Source: an uncultured Eggerthellaceae bacterium (GTDB lineage: Bacteria; Actinomycetota; Coriobacteriia; Coriobacteriales; Eggerthellaceae). From it: 64,000 bases of DNA. The stretch spans positions 62,001 to 126,000 of the forward strand of contig CANQRF010000004.1 of NCBI GenBank assembly GCA_947626195.1. Direction: 5' to 3'. This document shows, in pieces, positions 7,799 to 18,717 of the stretch. The notes under the pieces are model-generated. The model was not told where the DNA came from, searched no databases, and worked only from the letters and a program-made list of their open reading frames with translations. Position numbers and translations under genes: made by a program. Each line of letters starts with the position of its first letter. The first letter of the stretch is position 1.

Positions 7799-8431
7799 AT
7801 GAGAGACATCCATTGCCATATTCTTCCCGGGGTCGATGACGGCGCTTCGTCAATCCGCAAGTCCCTCCAGATGCTCGAGGCTGCCCAGGCGGCGGGCATC
7901 ACGTCGATCGTGTGCACTCCCCATGTGCGCAAGCCCTATTTCGACTACGATGCCATGTGGGACGCCTTCGAGCTGCTTCAAAGCCAGGCGGGGGGATTCC
8001 CGCTGCAGATGGGCTGGGAGGTCAACCACGGCGAGCTCATGAGGCTCGGGCTGGATTGGGCGGATTATCTGCATTTCGACGGCTCGAACGAGTTTCTCCT
8101 CGAGCTCTCCACCGGCTGCACCGCCTACGACTTCCGCGACTACGAGCGCACGATATTCGCGCTGCAAGGCAAGGGCTACGAGGTGATCATCGCGCATCCC
8201 GAGCGCTACGCCGCCATCCAGAAAGACATCGGGCTTGCTCAGCGGCTCGTGGATATGGGCTGCAAGCTGCAGGCGTCCGCCGATTATGTTTCAGGGGGAA
8301 GGTTCGGGAAGGAGAAGAAATACGCGCGGCGGATGCTGAAGGAGGGACTCTACACCTATCTTGCAAGCGACGCCCATCGCGTCGACCATTACCGCGACTT
8401 CGAAAAGGCGAAGCAGGACTTCGGCCTGTAA
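7799..8431 (+). CDS. CpsB/CapC-type tyrosine-protein phosphatase (PHP domain)
   Basis: Manganese-dependent PHP-fold phosphatase, 210 residues, that removes phosphate from CpsD-type kinases. Metal-binding motifs are all visible: DIHCHILPGVDDG at the N-terminus, CTPHV near residue 40, AHPERY near 138 and SDAHR near 192. Length is slightly short for the family (about 240). It lies 63 bp after the kinase in the same direction, so kinase and phosphatase form one unit. No glycosyltransferase, flippase or polymerase gene follows; the next gene is pheS. The pair therefore probably regulates a polysaccharide locus elsewhere or phosphorylates other targets. Confidence 0.9.
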   Translation: MRDIHCHILPGVDDGASSIRKSLQMLEAAQAAGITSIVCTPHVRKPYFDYDAMWDAFELLQSQAGGFPLQMGWEVNHGELMRLGLDWADYLHFDGSNEFLLELSTGCTAYDFRDYERTIFALQGKGYEVIIAHPERYAAIQKDIGLAQRLVDMGCKLQASADYVSGGRFGKEKKYARRMLKEGLYTYLASDAHRVDHYRDFEKAKQDFGL

Positions 8432-8550
8432 TATTTCGGCGTCGAATAGCAGTTCGACCCTCAAGAGAATCGGCCTTAAAAGAAGCTCTTCCTCGCAAAG
8501 GCAAAGGCACGCGGAGAATAAGTTTTCCGCAGCGCGTCGCAGTTTCGCGC

Positions 8551-8556
8551 TATACT
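8551..8556 (+). promoter_or_regulatory. candidate -10 box upstream of pheS
   Basis: TATACT sits 44 bases before the pheS ATG in a 168-bp gap. No good -35 is visible. I looked for a T-box leader and found neither room nor motif. Confidence 0.35.
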
Positions 8557-8599
8557 TCTTTGGTTAGGGCAAATGCTCTGAGAGGAAAGGTATTCAGCT

Positions 8600-9661
8600 A
8601 TGGCAATAGCCGACGAATTGGAATTGGTGCGAGCGCAGGCGCTTGCCGACATCGCCGCCGCGAAGAGCTCGGAGGAGCTCGACAAGGTTCGCGTCGCGGT
8701 CATCGGCAAGTCGGGCGCTCTGACGAAGTATCTGCGCAGCATGGGCGAGGTGCCCAAGGAGGAGCGCGCCCAAGTGGGCCGTGCGGTCAACGAGGCGCGG
8801 GCCGTGGTGGAGGAAGCGCTTGCGGCTCGGAAGGAGACGATTTCGCAAGACGAGCTCGCGGCGGCGATCGATGCCGCGGCGGTGGACATCACGCTGCCAG
8901 GACGCGCGCAGCAAATTGGCAGCCGCCACTTGGTGAGCCGCATCACCGACGAGATCTCCGAGGTGTTTCTCGGTTTGGGCTATAACGTGGTGGAAGGCCC
9001 CGAGGTGGAGACCGACTACTACAACTTCACCGCGCTCAATGCGCCGGCGGACCATCCTTCGCGCTCGATGGCCGACACGTTCTACGTGGTGGACCGCTCG
9101 GGGGAGAAGAGCGCGGTCAAAGGCGAATCCGACGTGCTGCTACGCACGCAGACCTCGGGCGTTCAGGTGCACACCATGGAGGACCAAGAGCTTCCCATCT
9201 ACATCATCGCGCCCGGCAAAGTGTATCGGCGCGATGTGGCCGACCCATCGCACCTCCCGCAGTTCCACCAGATAGAGGGCCTGGCCATCGACAAGGGGAT
9301 CACCTTCGGCGACCTCAAGGGCACGCTTGAGTTCTTCTGCAGGCAGGTGTTCGGCCAAGATCGCAAGACGCGGTTCCGTGCGCACTACTTCCCCTTCACC
9401 GAGCCCTCGGCGGAGGTGGACGTGAGCTGCGGCATCTGCCATGGCGAGGGCTGCCGCTTCTGCAAGCACACGGGCTGGCTCGAGATCTTGGGCTGCGGCA
9501 TGGTTGACCCGAACGTGCTCGAGATGTCGGGCATCGATTCCGAGGTGTACTCGGGCTTCGCGTTCGGCGTCGGCGTCGAGCGCGTGGCCTGCCTGAAATA
9601 CAACGTTCCCGACCTGCGCATGCTCCTTGAGGGCGACATGCGGTTCCTGCGCCAGTTCTAG
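8600..9661 (+). CDS. pheS: phenylalanine-tRNA ligase alpha subunit
   Basis: Catalytic alpha subunit of the heterotetrameric class II synthetase, 353 residues, usual length. An N-terminal coiled coil (about 1-85) precedes the catalytic core. Class II motif 2 is seen around KVYRRDVADPSHLPQFHQIE and motif 3 around FGVGVERVACLKY. The phenylalanine-pocket region includes the TEPSAEVDVSC segment, and a cysteine-rich stretch (CGICHGEGCRFCKHTGW) follows. AGGAAAGG lies upstream of the ATG. pheT follows after 106 bp that contain a short imperfect direct repeat of GAGTTTGAGA. Confidence 0.97.
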   Translation: MAIADELELVRAQALADIAAAKSSEELDKVRVAVIGKSGALTKYLRSMGEVPKEERAQVGRAVNEARAVVEEALAARKETISQDELAAAIDAAAVDITLPGRAQQIGSRHLVSRITDEISEVFLGLGYNVVEGPEVETDYYNFTALNAPADHPSRSMADTFYVVDRSGEKSAVKGESDVLLRTQTSGVQVHTMEDQELPIYIIAPGKVYRRDVADPSHLPQFHQIEGLAIDKGITFGDLKGTLEFFCRQVFGQDRKTRFRAHYFPFTEPSAEVDVSCGICHGEGCRFCKHTGWLEILGCGMVDPNVLEMSGIDSEVYSGFAFGVGVERVACLKYNVPDLRMLLEGDMRFLRQF

Positions 9662-9767
9662 GCGCGGTTCCGTGGTGGCAAGCTGGTGCTGAAAGGCTTT
9701 GAATCCACAGTTGGAATTATGAGTTTGAGATTTGAGTTTGAGAATTGAGATCCGATAAGGAAGCGCT

Positions 9768-12266
9768 ATGAAAGTTTCGCTCAAGTGGCTAAATGAATAC
9801 GTCGACGTGCCGCAGGACGTAAAAGCGTTCTGCGACCGCCTCGACCTGACCGGCACCGGCGTAGAGGGTGCGGAATCGCGGGGGGCGACGTTTGAGCACA
9901 TCGTCTGCGGGCAGATTGTCTCGAAGGAGCCGCATCCCGATTCCGACCATATGTGGGTGACGATGGTGGATGTCGGCGACATGCATGTGGGTGACGACGG
10001 CAAGCCCGAGCCGCTCCAGATCGTGTGCGGCGCCCAGAATTTCGAGGCGGGCGACCATATCGTCGTGGCGCTTGCGGGTGCGGAGCTGCCGGGCGGCATC
10101 ACCATCAAGAAGAGCAAGCTGCGCGGCGTGGTGAGCAACGGCATGAACTGCTCGGAGCGCGAGCTGGGCCTGGGCGACGATCACGCGGGCATCATGATCC
10201 TGCCCGAGGATGCGCCGGTCGGCGTGCCGTTTGCCGAGTACGCAGGGCTCACCGACACCGTGCTCGACCTCGAGATCACGCCGAACCGCCCCGATTGCCT
10301 TTCGATCGCCGGCATGGCGCGCGAGGTGGGCGCGATGTATGCAACCGAGGTGCGTGACCCGCTTCCGGAGATGGCGGCGAAGCTCGATGAGTGCTTTGGC
10401 GGCGACGTGCCGGTCGAGGACGAGGTGCGCATCACCATCGAAGACTCCGTGCGCTGCCCGCGCTACACGGCCCGCGTCATCCATGGCGTGAAGATCGGCC
10501 CGAGTCCGGCGTGGATGGTGGAGCGCCTCGCTGCCATCGGCCAGCGCTCGATCAACAACATCGTGGACGTGACGAACTACATCCTCTATCTGTTCGGACA
10601 ACCGCTCCACTCGTTCGACCTCAACAAGCTCAAAGGGGCGGATGGCAAGGCCCATATCGTCGTTCGGGCGGCCCTTGAGGGCGAGAGGCTCCAAACGCTC
10701 GACGGCGAGGACCGCGACCTCATCCCCGACATGACGGTCATCTCCACGCCCGAGCACGGCGCCGTGGCACTTGCCGGCGTGATGGGCGGCATGGAAAGCG
10801 AGGTCACCGAGGAGACGACCGACATCCTGCTGGAGGCCGCGACGTTCGAGCCCGGGCGCACGAGCCGCACGAGCCGCAACCTCGGCCTGATAAGCGAAAG
10901 CTCGCTGCGCTATGAGCGCGGCGTTGACGACAACGACATCGACATCCGCTCCGCCGCCGCGGCGGCCCTCATGGTGGAAGTCGCTGGAGGGACGGTTTCC
11001 CGTGCCGCCACCAACGATGCGGGCATCGTGGATGTGTGGGAGCGCAAGAGCGCGCCGAAAGCGCTCACATTCCGCATCCCGCGGTTCAACGACATGATGG
11101 GCGCGCTCGTCGATGACGATTTCATCATCGATCGCCTCACGCGGCTCGGCTGCGAGGTACGCGCAACGGACGATCCTGACGAGCTTGCCGTTTCGGCGCC
11201 GACGTTTCGCCCCGACCTCGAGCGCGAGATCGACCTCTACGAAGAGGTGCTGCGCCTCTGGGGCATGGACCGCATCGTCTCGACGCTGCCGGGCAGCCGT
11301 GAGCGCAAGGGCTCCCGCACGCCCGAGCAGACGGTCGTCTCGACAATCAACGCGGTCATGCGCGCATCCGGCCTCAACGAGACGATGACCTATTCCTTCT
11401 CCGATCCGCGCGACCTCGCCCTGATGCGCATGGACGCTGAGGGCCTCGGCGAGCCGGTGGAGCTCATCAACCCGCTCAACGCGGAGCAGTCGCTCATGCG
11501 CCAGACCATCATCGTGAACCTGCTGCGCAGCGTCGCCTACAACCTCAGCCGCGGTGTGAAGAACGTGCAGCTCTATGAGATCGGCACCGTGTTCTCCACC
11601 GGCGAGGGGAGGAAGCGCCCGAAGGAGCGGAAGAAGCTCGCGGGCGTATTGGCGGGCGCCATGCACGAGGCGGGTTGGAACGCGCCCGAGCAGCCCTTCG
11701 ACTTCTTCGACGGCAAGGGCGTTCTCGAGAGCCTCGCGCGCGAGCTCTCGCTCCCGAAGGTCCGCTTCAAGGCCCTCAGTGCCGAAGAGGCTCCGCATCT
11801 GCAGCCGGGGCGCGCCGCAGAGATGCTCGCCGGCGGCGCCGACATCGGTTGGGTGGGCGAAGTGCACCCCTTGGCGCTTGCGGCCTTTGACGTGCATGTT
11901 CCCGTCGTGGCGTTCGAGCTCGACGTGGCCGCTCTCGTGAAGATGACGCAGCCCTCGCGCCCCTATGTCGACGTGTCCGCCTATCCTTCGGTCGACGTGG
12001 ACGTGGCGTTTGTCGTGGACGAGGGCGTCACGCACGAGAAGCTCGTGCAATGCATGACGTCGGCGGGCGGAAAGCTCCTCGAGGGCATTCGGCTCTTCGA
12101 CGTGTATCGCGACGAGAAGCGCCTCGGTGCGAATAAGAAATCGATGGCCTATGCGCTCACCTATCGGGCGAACGACCGCACGCTGACGAGCGCCGAGGTC
12201 GAGCACGCGTATGGGCGCATGGTGCAGAAAGTCTGTGGAGCGACTGGCGCCGTCGTGCGCAGCTAG
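9768..12266 (+). CDS. pheT: phenylalanine-tRNA ligase beta subunit
   Basis: Beta subunit of PheRS, 832 residues. It has the N-terminal tRNA-binding OB domain (about 40-155, SDHMWVTMVDVGD and LRGVVSNGMNCSERELGLG), the B3/4 editing domain (about 215-400), a B5 domain and the degenerate class II core (LYEEVLRLWGMDRI). The C-terminal anticodon-binding FDX-ACB domain includes YPSVDVDVAFVVDE and FDVYRDEKRLGANKKSMAYA. Begins MKVSLKWLNEYVD as is typical. It is cotranscribed with pheS. Confidence 0.97.
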   Translation: MKVSLKWLNEYVDVPQDVKAFCDRLDLTGTGVEGAESRGATFEHIVCGQIVSKEPHPDSDHMWVTMVDVGDMHVGDDGKPEPLQIVCGAQNFEAGDHIVVALAGAELPGGITIKKSKLRGVVSNGMNCSERELGLGDDHAGIMILPEDAPVGVPFAEYAGLTDTVLDLEITPNRPDCLSIAGMAREVGAMYATEVRDPLPEMAAKLDECFGGDVPVEDEVRITIEDSVRCPRYTARVIHGVKIGPSPAWMVERLAAIGQRSINNIVDVTNYILYLFGQPLHSFDLNKLKGADGKAHIVVRAALEGERLQTLDGEDRDLIPDMTVISTPEHGAVALAGVMGGMESEVTEETTDILLEAATFEPGRTSRTSRNLGLISESSLRYERGVDDNDIDIRSAAAAALMVEVAGGTVSRAATNDAGIVDVWERKSAPKALTFRIPRFNDMMGALVDDDFIIDRLTRLGCEVRATDDPDELAVSAPTFRPDLEREIDLYEEVLRLWGMDRIVSTLPGSRERKGSRTPEQTVVSTINAVMRASGLNETMTYSFSDPRDLALMRMDAEGLGEPVELINPLNAEQSLMRQTIIVNLLRSVAYNLSRGVKNVQLYEIGTVFSTGEGRKRPKERKKLAGVLAGAMHEAGWNAPEQPFDFFDGKGVLESLARELSLPKVRFKALSAEEAPHLQPGRAAEMLAGGADIGWVGEVHPLALAAFDVHVPVVAFELDVAALVKMTQPSRPYVDVSAYPSVDVDVAFVVDEGVTHEKLVQCMTSAGGKLLEGIRLFDVYRDEKRLGANKKSMAYALTYRANDRTLTSAEVEHAYGRMVQKVCGATGAVVRS

Positions 12267-12280
12267 GTATCATTTTCGAC

Positions 12281-12300
12281 GCATCGCCTTTGAGCGATGC
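12281..12300. other. 7-bp hairpin after pheT
   Basis: GCATCGC (12281-12287) pairs with GCGATGC (12294-12300) over a 6-base loop, 15 bases after the pheT stop. There is no immediate T-run; a run of six T lies farther on, just before glmS. Possible weak terminator or mRNA 3-prime structure. Confidence 0.4.
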
Positions 12301-12375
12301 GCCACGGGATGCGTCTCGTGATGCTTGAGACGGCGCGAGACGCGATGCGACGGTGCGCTTTTTTGGAAGGTGCCT

Positions 12376-14223
12376 ATGTGCGGAATTGTCGGCTATACGG
12401 GTGAAAGCAGGGCGCAGGAAGTCCTCATCGAGGGGCTTTCCCGCTTGGAATATCGCGGCTACGATTCCGCGGGCGTCGCCATTCGGGAAGATGACGGCAT
12501 CCATGTGGTGTGCCGCAAAGGCAAGGTGGCCGAACTTGCGCATACGCTCGGGCACTTCTCGCTCACCGGCACTTGCGGCATCGGCCATACCCGATGGGCG
12601 ACGCACGGGAAGCCGAGCGAGGTGAACGCCCATCCCCACACCTCCTGCGACGGCAACATCGCGATCGTCCACAACGGAATCATCGAGAACTTCGCCGAGC
12701 TGCGCGATGAGCTGGCACTTCGCGGCCACGTGTTCTCCTCGGAAACCGACAGCGAAGTGGTGGCCCATCTCGTGGAGGACAACTACCATGGCGATCTCGT
12801 GGAGGCCGTCCGTCTCTCCACCGAGGCCCTCGTCGGCTCCTATGGAATCGCCGTCGTCTGCGCCCAGGAGCCGGACGTCATCGTGGCGACGCGCAAGGAC
12901 TCTCCGATCGTCGTGGGATATTCCGCGGGAGACGCCGGATCGGCCGCCATGCGCGGGAGCTTCGTCGCCTCCGACATCATCGCGATGCTCGACGCCACGC
13001 GCGACGTCGTGGTGCTTGCCGACGGGCAGATCGCAAAGCTCACGCCAAACGGCATCGAGTATTTCGATGAGCAGGGAAGACCCTGCGAGGTAACGCACAC
13101 GCACATCGATTGGGACTTAGACCTCGCCGAGAAGGGCGGCTATCCCGATTTCATGATGAAGGAGATCCATGAGCAGCCCCGCGTTATCCGCGACACCCTT
13201 GCCGGACGCATGGTGGGCGGAAGGCTCGAGATAGACGAGTTCGATCTCAGCCCCGAGGAGCTCGACCTCACGGATCGCGTGTACGTGATCGCCTGCGGCA
13301 CGAGCTACCATGCGGGCCTCATTGCGAAAAACCTCATCGAGGCATGGGCGCGCATCCCCTGCGAGGTGGAGGTCGCGAGCGAGTTCCGCTACCGCAACCC
13401 CATCATCACGCCGACGACCGTCGTGGTTGCCGTGTCACAATCCGGCGAAACCGCCGACACCCTCGCGGCCATCCGCGATGCGCGGGTGAAGGGCGCGAAG
13501 GTCTTCGGCATCACAAACGTGCTCGGCTCTCCCGTCGCACGGGAATCCGACGGCGTCATCTATACGAAGGCGAATAAGGAAATCGCCGTCGCATCCACGA
13601 AGAGCTTCATCGGGCAGGTGGTGAGCCTCACGCTTCTCGCGATGCTGTTCGCGCAGGCGAAGGGCAAGCTCACCACGGCTCAGGTGCGCCTGCTCTTCCG
13701 CGAGCTGGCCGACACGGCCGATCAGGTGGAGCGCATTCTCTCCGACACCGACGACATTCGCGAGGCGGCGCTTGCCTGCAAGGATGCGAAGAGCGCGCTC
13801 TTCATCGGGCGCGGCATCGGCTCGGCCGTTTCCTATGAGGGAGCGCTCAAGCTCAAGGAGATCAGCTATCTCCACGCCGAGGCGTATGCGGCCGGCGAGA
13901 TGAAACATGGGCCGATCGCCCTCATCGACGAGGGCTTCCCCGTCATCGCCATCGCGACGAAAAGCCCCACCTACGACAAGGTGGTCTCGAACCTTCAGGA
14001 GAGCCGTGCCCGCGGCGCCACGATCATCGCGATAGCGACCGAGGGCGACGAGGACATCAAAAACTACGCCGACCATGTGATCTACATCCCGAAGGTCCGC
14101 GATGCGTTTTCCGCCATCACGGCGACGGTCCCGCTGCAGCTGCTCGCACGCTTCGTCGCCCTTGAACGCGGTTGCGACGTCGATCAGCCCCGCAACCTTG
14201 CGAAATCGGTCACGGTGGAATAG
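12376..14223 (+). CDS. glmS: glutamine--fructose-6-phosphate aminotransferase (isomerizing)
   Basis: Makes glucosamine-6-phosphate for peptidoglycan precursors; 615 residues. The start must be ATG 12376, because the mature enzyme uses Cys-1 exposed after Met removal (MCGIVGYTG). The upstream in-frame ATG would bury it. The glutaminase domain shows GIGHTRWATHGKP and IVHNGIIENF. Two SIS sugar-isomerase domains follow (ACGTSYHAG and VAVSQSGETADT, then GRGIGSAVSYEGALKLKEIS). The C-terminal tail DQPRNLAKSVTVE is canonical. No glmS ribozyme is evident in the 109-bp gap before it. Confidence 0.97.
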   Translation: MCGIVGYTGESRAQEVLIEGLSRLEYRGYDSAGVAIREDDGIHVVCRKGKVAELAHTLGHFSLTGTCGIGHTRWATHGKPSEVNAHPHTSCDGNIAIVHNGIIENFAELRDELALRGHVFSSETDSEVVAHLVEDNYHGDLVEAVRLSTEALVGSYGIAVVCAQEPDVIVATRKDSPIVVGYSAGDAGSAAMRGSFVASDIIAMLDATRDVVVLADGQIAKLTPNGIEYFDEQGRPCEVTHTHIDWDLDLAEKGGYPDFMMKEIHEQPRVIRDTLAGRMVGGRLEIDEFDLSPEELDLTDRVYVIACGTSYHAGLIAKNLIEAWARIPCEVEVASEFRYRNPIITPTTVVVAVSQSGETADTLAAIRDARVKGAKVFGITNVLGSPVARESDGVIYTKANKEIAVASTKSFIGQVVSLTLLAMLFAQAKGKLTTAQVRLLFRELADTADQVERILSDTDDIREAALACKDAKSALFIGRGIGSAVSYEGALKLKEISYLHAEAYAAGEMKHGPIALIDEGFPVIAIATKSPTYDKVVSNLQESRARGATIIAIATEGDEDIKNYADHVIYIPKVRDAFSAITATVPLQLLARFVALERGCDVDQPRNLAKSVTVE

Positions 14224-14235
14224 GGCATCTCCCCG

Positions 14236-14832
14236 ATGGCAAAATCAGCATCCACGACGTACCCTTCCCACGAAGAAGCGCCCAGCTCGTCTGGGGGAGC
14301 GCCTGCCCCGCGCGAGGGGGAAATCGGACCCCGCGAGGGGGAGGTCGGCCTTGGCGTCGACATCGTCGACATCGCGCGGATGCGCGCGATCCTCAAACGG
14401 ACCCCCGCCTTCAAAGAACGCGTGTTCACCGAGGCGGAGCGCGCCTACTGCGAATCCACGCCCGTGCCCGAGGCCCATTACGCCACGCGCTTCGCGGCGA
14501 AAGAGGCGGTGGTGAAAGCGCTCGGCACGGGCTTTTCCCAAGGCATTTGGGTCCGCGATGTGGAAGTGGTGCGGGGGACGTCCGGACGTCCGCGCATCGC
14601 GCTCACCGGACGCGCGAAGGAACGCGCCGCAGAGATCGGCGTGCGCGATCTTCCCGTGTCGCTCTCCTTCACCCATACCGAGGCGGTGGCCTGCGTCATT
14701 GCCATCACGCAGCGGTCCCTTTCCGCCGCTGAGCAGCGCAAGGACCCCACGCAGGAGCTTGTCGCGCGGTTCAAGGAAGCGCGAACGCTTCTCGATGACC
14801 CAGCTTTTTCCAAAGCAGATACCGGAAACTGA
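14236..14832 (+). CDS. acpS: holo-[acyl-carrier-protein] synthase with N-terminal extension
   Basis: Transfers 4-phosphopantetheine to acyl carrier protein. The core (VGLGVDIVDIARM, FAAKEAVVKALGTG, SFTHTEAVACVIA) has the Mg-binding Asp and Glu of the family. The core begins near residue 37; the preceding residues are unusual and contain a 7-residue tandem (PREGEIG then PREGEVG). No alternative start codon lies nearer the core, so the extension is probably real. About 45 extra residues follow the core at the C-terminus. It starts 12 bp after glmS, so probably shares its transcript. Confidence 0.9.
   Translation: MAKSASTTYPSHEEAPSSSGGAPAPREGEIGPREGEVGLGVDIVDIARMRAILKRTPAFKERVFTEAERAYCESTPVPEAHYATRFAAKEAVVKALGTGFSQGIWVRDVEVVRGTSGRPRIALTGRAKERAAEIGVRDLPVSLSFTHTEAVACVIAITQRSLSAAEQRKDPTQELVARFKEARTLLDDPAFSKADTGN
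14308..14349 (+). repeat. 21-bp tandem duplication in the acpS N-terminal extension
   Basis: Copy 1 (14308-14328) encodes PREGEIG and copy 2 (14329-14349) PREGEVG. They differ mostly at third positions, so this is an older in-frame duplication. Confidence 0.75.
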
Positions 14833-14913
14833 CAGCTTCATAACACCGCCGGTGCTTCGCCGTCCGTTGTGTCACAATGCTAGCCATGTGCTCAGGAGAC
14901 GGGAAGGGGCGAT

Positions 14914-15825
14914 ATGAGGAACCACGGAGCGACGAGATCGGTCGATGAAGCGCGGCTTGCGACGCTTTTGCCGCTGCCGGCGCTCGACGCGAACAAATAC
15001 ACCCGCGGCGTTCTGACGCTCGTGGCGGGATGTGCCGACTACCCGGGCGCCGCATGCCTCGCCGCGCGTGCCGCGGGCCGAATCGGCGCCGGTTACGTCC
15101 AAGTTTTCTGTGCGCCCGAGAGCGTTTCCGTCCTTCGCAACTATCTGCCCTCGCTTGTCGTGCGTTCGTGGGACGATCATCTGGCGCAAAAGCTCCCGAA
15201 GGAAGTTTCCGACCATCCTGCGGCGTGCTTGCTCGGGTCGGGCTTCGCGGTCGGCGACAAAGAACTCAACGACCTCGCCCTTGAGGTCGTTCGCACCTGC
15301 GAGGCGCCGCTCGTCATCGATGGCGGGGCGCTCTCGGCGCTCGCGAGCGAAGAAGGGCTCACCGCGGCGAAAGAACGCGCGGCGGCGTTTCGCACGACGG
15401 TCCTCACCCCGCACAGCGGCGAGGCGATGCGGCTCGGGAAGGCGATCTTCAGCGATTCTCCCACCGGCCTCGCCTCCTTCCAGCGGGCGCTTGCCGATGG
15501 AAGGGCGAAGATGCTCGCCTCCGCGTTCAAGGCGCTCGTCGTGCTGAAAGGCCCGCAGACCTTCATCTCCGATGGCGAGGCCGTCGTCGTGATGTCGAAG
15601 GGCACGCCAGCGCTCGCGAAGGCGGGAACGGGCGATGTGCTTGCCGGCATGATCGGGTCGCTTTTGGCGCAGGGGCTCGTCCCCCAAGATGCGGCGGAGC
15701 TCGGGTGCACGCTCCATGCCGAGGCGGGAAGGCTTGCGGCGTCGGCGCTCACCGAGATCAGCACCGGTCCGGAAGATGTGATCGACGCGCTGCCCTCGGT
15801 GCTTGCGCGCTGGCTCGCGATATAG
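14914..15825 (+). CDS. nnrD: ADP-dependent NAD(P)H-hydrate dehydratase
   Basis: Repairs hydrated NADH/NADPH; a ribokinase-like YjeF C-terminal-domain protein of 303 residues. Seen: LTLVAGCADYPGAACLAARAA near the N-terminus, VIDGGALSAL, VLTPHSGEAMRLG (usually TPHPGE) and the nucleotide-site KAGTGDVLAGMIGSLLAQG. The epimerase half (NnrE), often fused at the N-terminus, is absent and not seen elsewhere in the window. It follows acpS by 81 bp; acpS and nnrD are commonly adjacent in Gram-positives. Confidence 0.92.
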   Translation: MRNHGATRSVDEARLATLLPLPALDANKYTRGVLTLVAGCADYPGAACLAARAAGRIGAGYVQVFCAPESVSVLRNYLPSLVVRSWDDHLAQKLPKEVSDHPAACLLGSGFAVGDKELNDLALEVVRTCEAPLVIDGGALSALASEEGLTAAKERAAAFRTTVLTPHSGEAMRLGKAIFSDSPTGLASFQRALADGRAKMLASAFKALVVLKGPQTFISDGEAVVVMSKGTPALAKAGTGDVLAGMIGSLLAQGLVPQDAAELGCTLHAEAGRLAASALTEISTGPEDVIDALPSVLARWLAI

Positions 15826-15883
15826 GCGCACCGCTCTGCGGGAGGGGCGTGTCGGTGCGCGGTAGGCGAAAGTTAGAGCAAAT

Positions 15884-15898
15884 CGGGCATTATGCCCG
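15884..15898. promoter_or_regulatory. perfect 7-1-7 palindrome upstream of the HdeD-like gene
   Basis: CGGGCAT-T-ATGCCCG lies just before the ribosome site (AAAGGAG, 15904-15910) of the next gene. It could be an operator or a small mRNA hairpin controlling access to the ribosome site. The regulator is unknown. Confidence 0.4.
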
Positions 15899-15916
15899 TT
15901 GAGAAAGGAGTTTTCC

Positions 15917-16471
15917 ATGTCGCCAACTACAAACGTGAAAAAACATGATTGGTCGCTCGTGCTCGTGGGGGTGTGCCTCTTCATCATCGGCATCGTCCTT
16001 GCCGCGATGCCGTACCTCACGATGTTTGTGATCGCCATCGTCGTCGGCACGGTGCTTTTGATCACGGGCATCGTGGACATTCTCGCCTATATCCGCTTGC
16101 GTGGGGCGAATGCGACCTCGGGATGGACGCTGTTCTACGGCATCTGCAACATTCTGCTCGGCATCCTCTTCCTCGTCCATCCGCTCGTTTCCTCGCTCAC
16201 CATTCCATGGCTGATGGGAATCGTGTTCTTCGCCTTCGGCATCTTCGAGGGCGCTGCGGCGTTCCGTGAGCGCCGCGTAGGAATTGGAACGTGGGGATTG
16301 GCGCTGGCCTCGGCCGTCGTCGACATCCTCTGCGCCATCATGTTCATCGTGTGGCCCGCCACCTTTGCGATCTTCCTCGCCGTGTTCCTGCTGATGCGCG
16401 GCGTGTCGCTCATGGTGATCGGCTATCGCGGCGAGGTCTCGCAGCTGCGGGACAACATGCTCTTCCGGTAA
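15917..16471 (+). CDS. HdeD/DUF308-family membrane protein
   Basis: A 184-residue integral membrane protein with six hydrophobic helices in pairs: WSLVLVGVCLFIIGIVLAAM, FVIAIVVGTVLLITGIVDIL, WTLFYGICNILLGILFLVHP, PWLMGIVFFAFGIFEGAAAF, LALASAVVDILCAIMFIVWP and FAIFLAVFLLMRGVSLMVIG. The repeated helix pair with short loops is typical of HdeD proteins, linked to acid resistance in enterobacteria but of unknown role here. ATG 15917 is chosen for its AAAGGAG site; the TTG at 15899 overlaps the palindrome. Confidence 0.85.
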   Translation: MSPTTNVKKHDWSLVLVGVCLFIIGIVLAAMPYLTMFVIAIVVGTVLLITGIVDILAYIRLRGANATSGWTLFYGICNILLGILFLVHPLVSSLTIPWLMGIVFFAFGIFEGAAAFRERRVGIGTWGLALASAVVDILCAIMFIVWPATFAIFLAVFLLMRGVSLMVIGYRGEVSQLRDNMLFR

Positions 16472-18619
<2,148 letters not shown>

Positions 18620-18717
18620 TGGGGCCTATGTGCTACAATGGCGGGCGAGAAACAGCTTACGGAAGGCCAAGTGGTTGCTTTCGCAAGCGACCGCAGACTA
18701 TATGAAGGGATTGTCGT

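Noticed and set aside
8432-8599. T-box leader before pheST
   Set aside because: Too short and without a T-box sequence or terminator.
9789-12206. 805-codon minus-strand open frame opposite pheT
   Set aside because: Antisense shadow of pheT; the protein is His/Arg/Ala-rich without domains, as expected from GC-rich codon bias.
12267-12375. glmS ribozyme upstream of glmS
   Set aside because: The gap is only 109 bp, and the ribozyme's conserved core is not visible.
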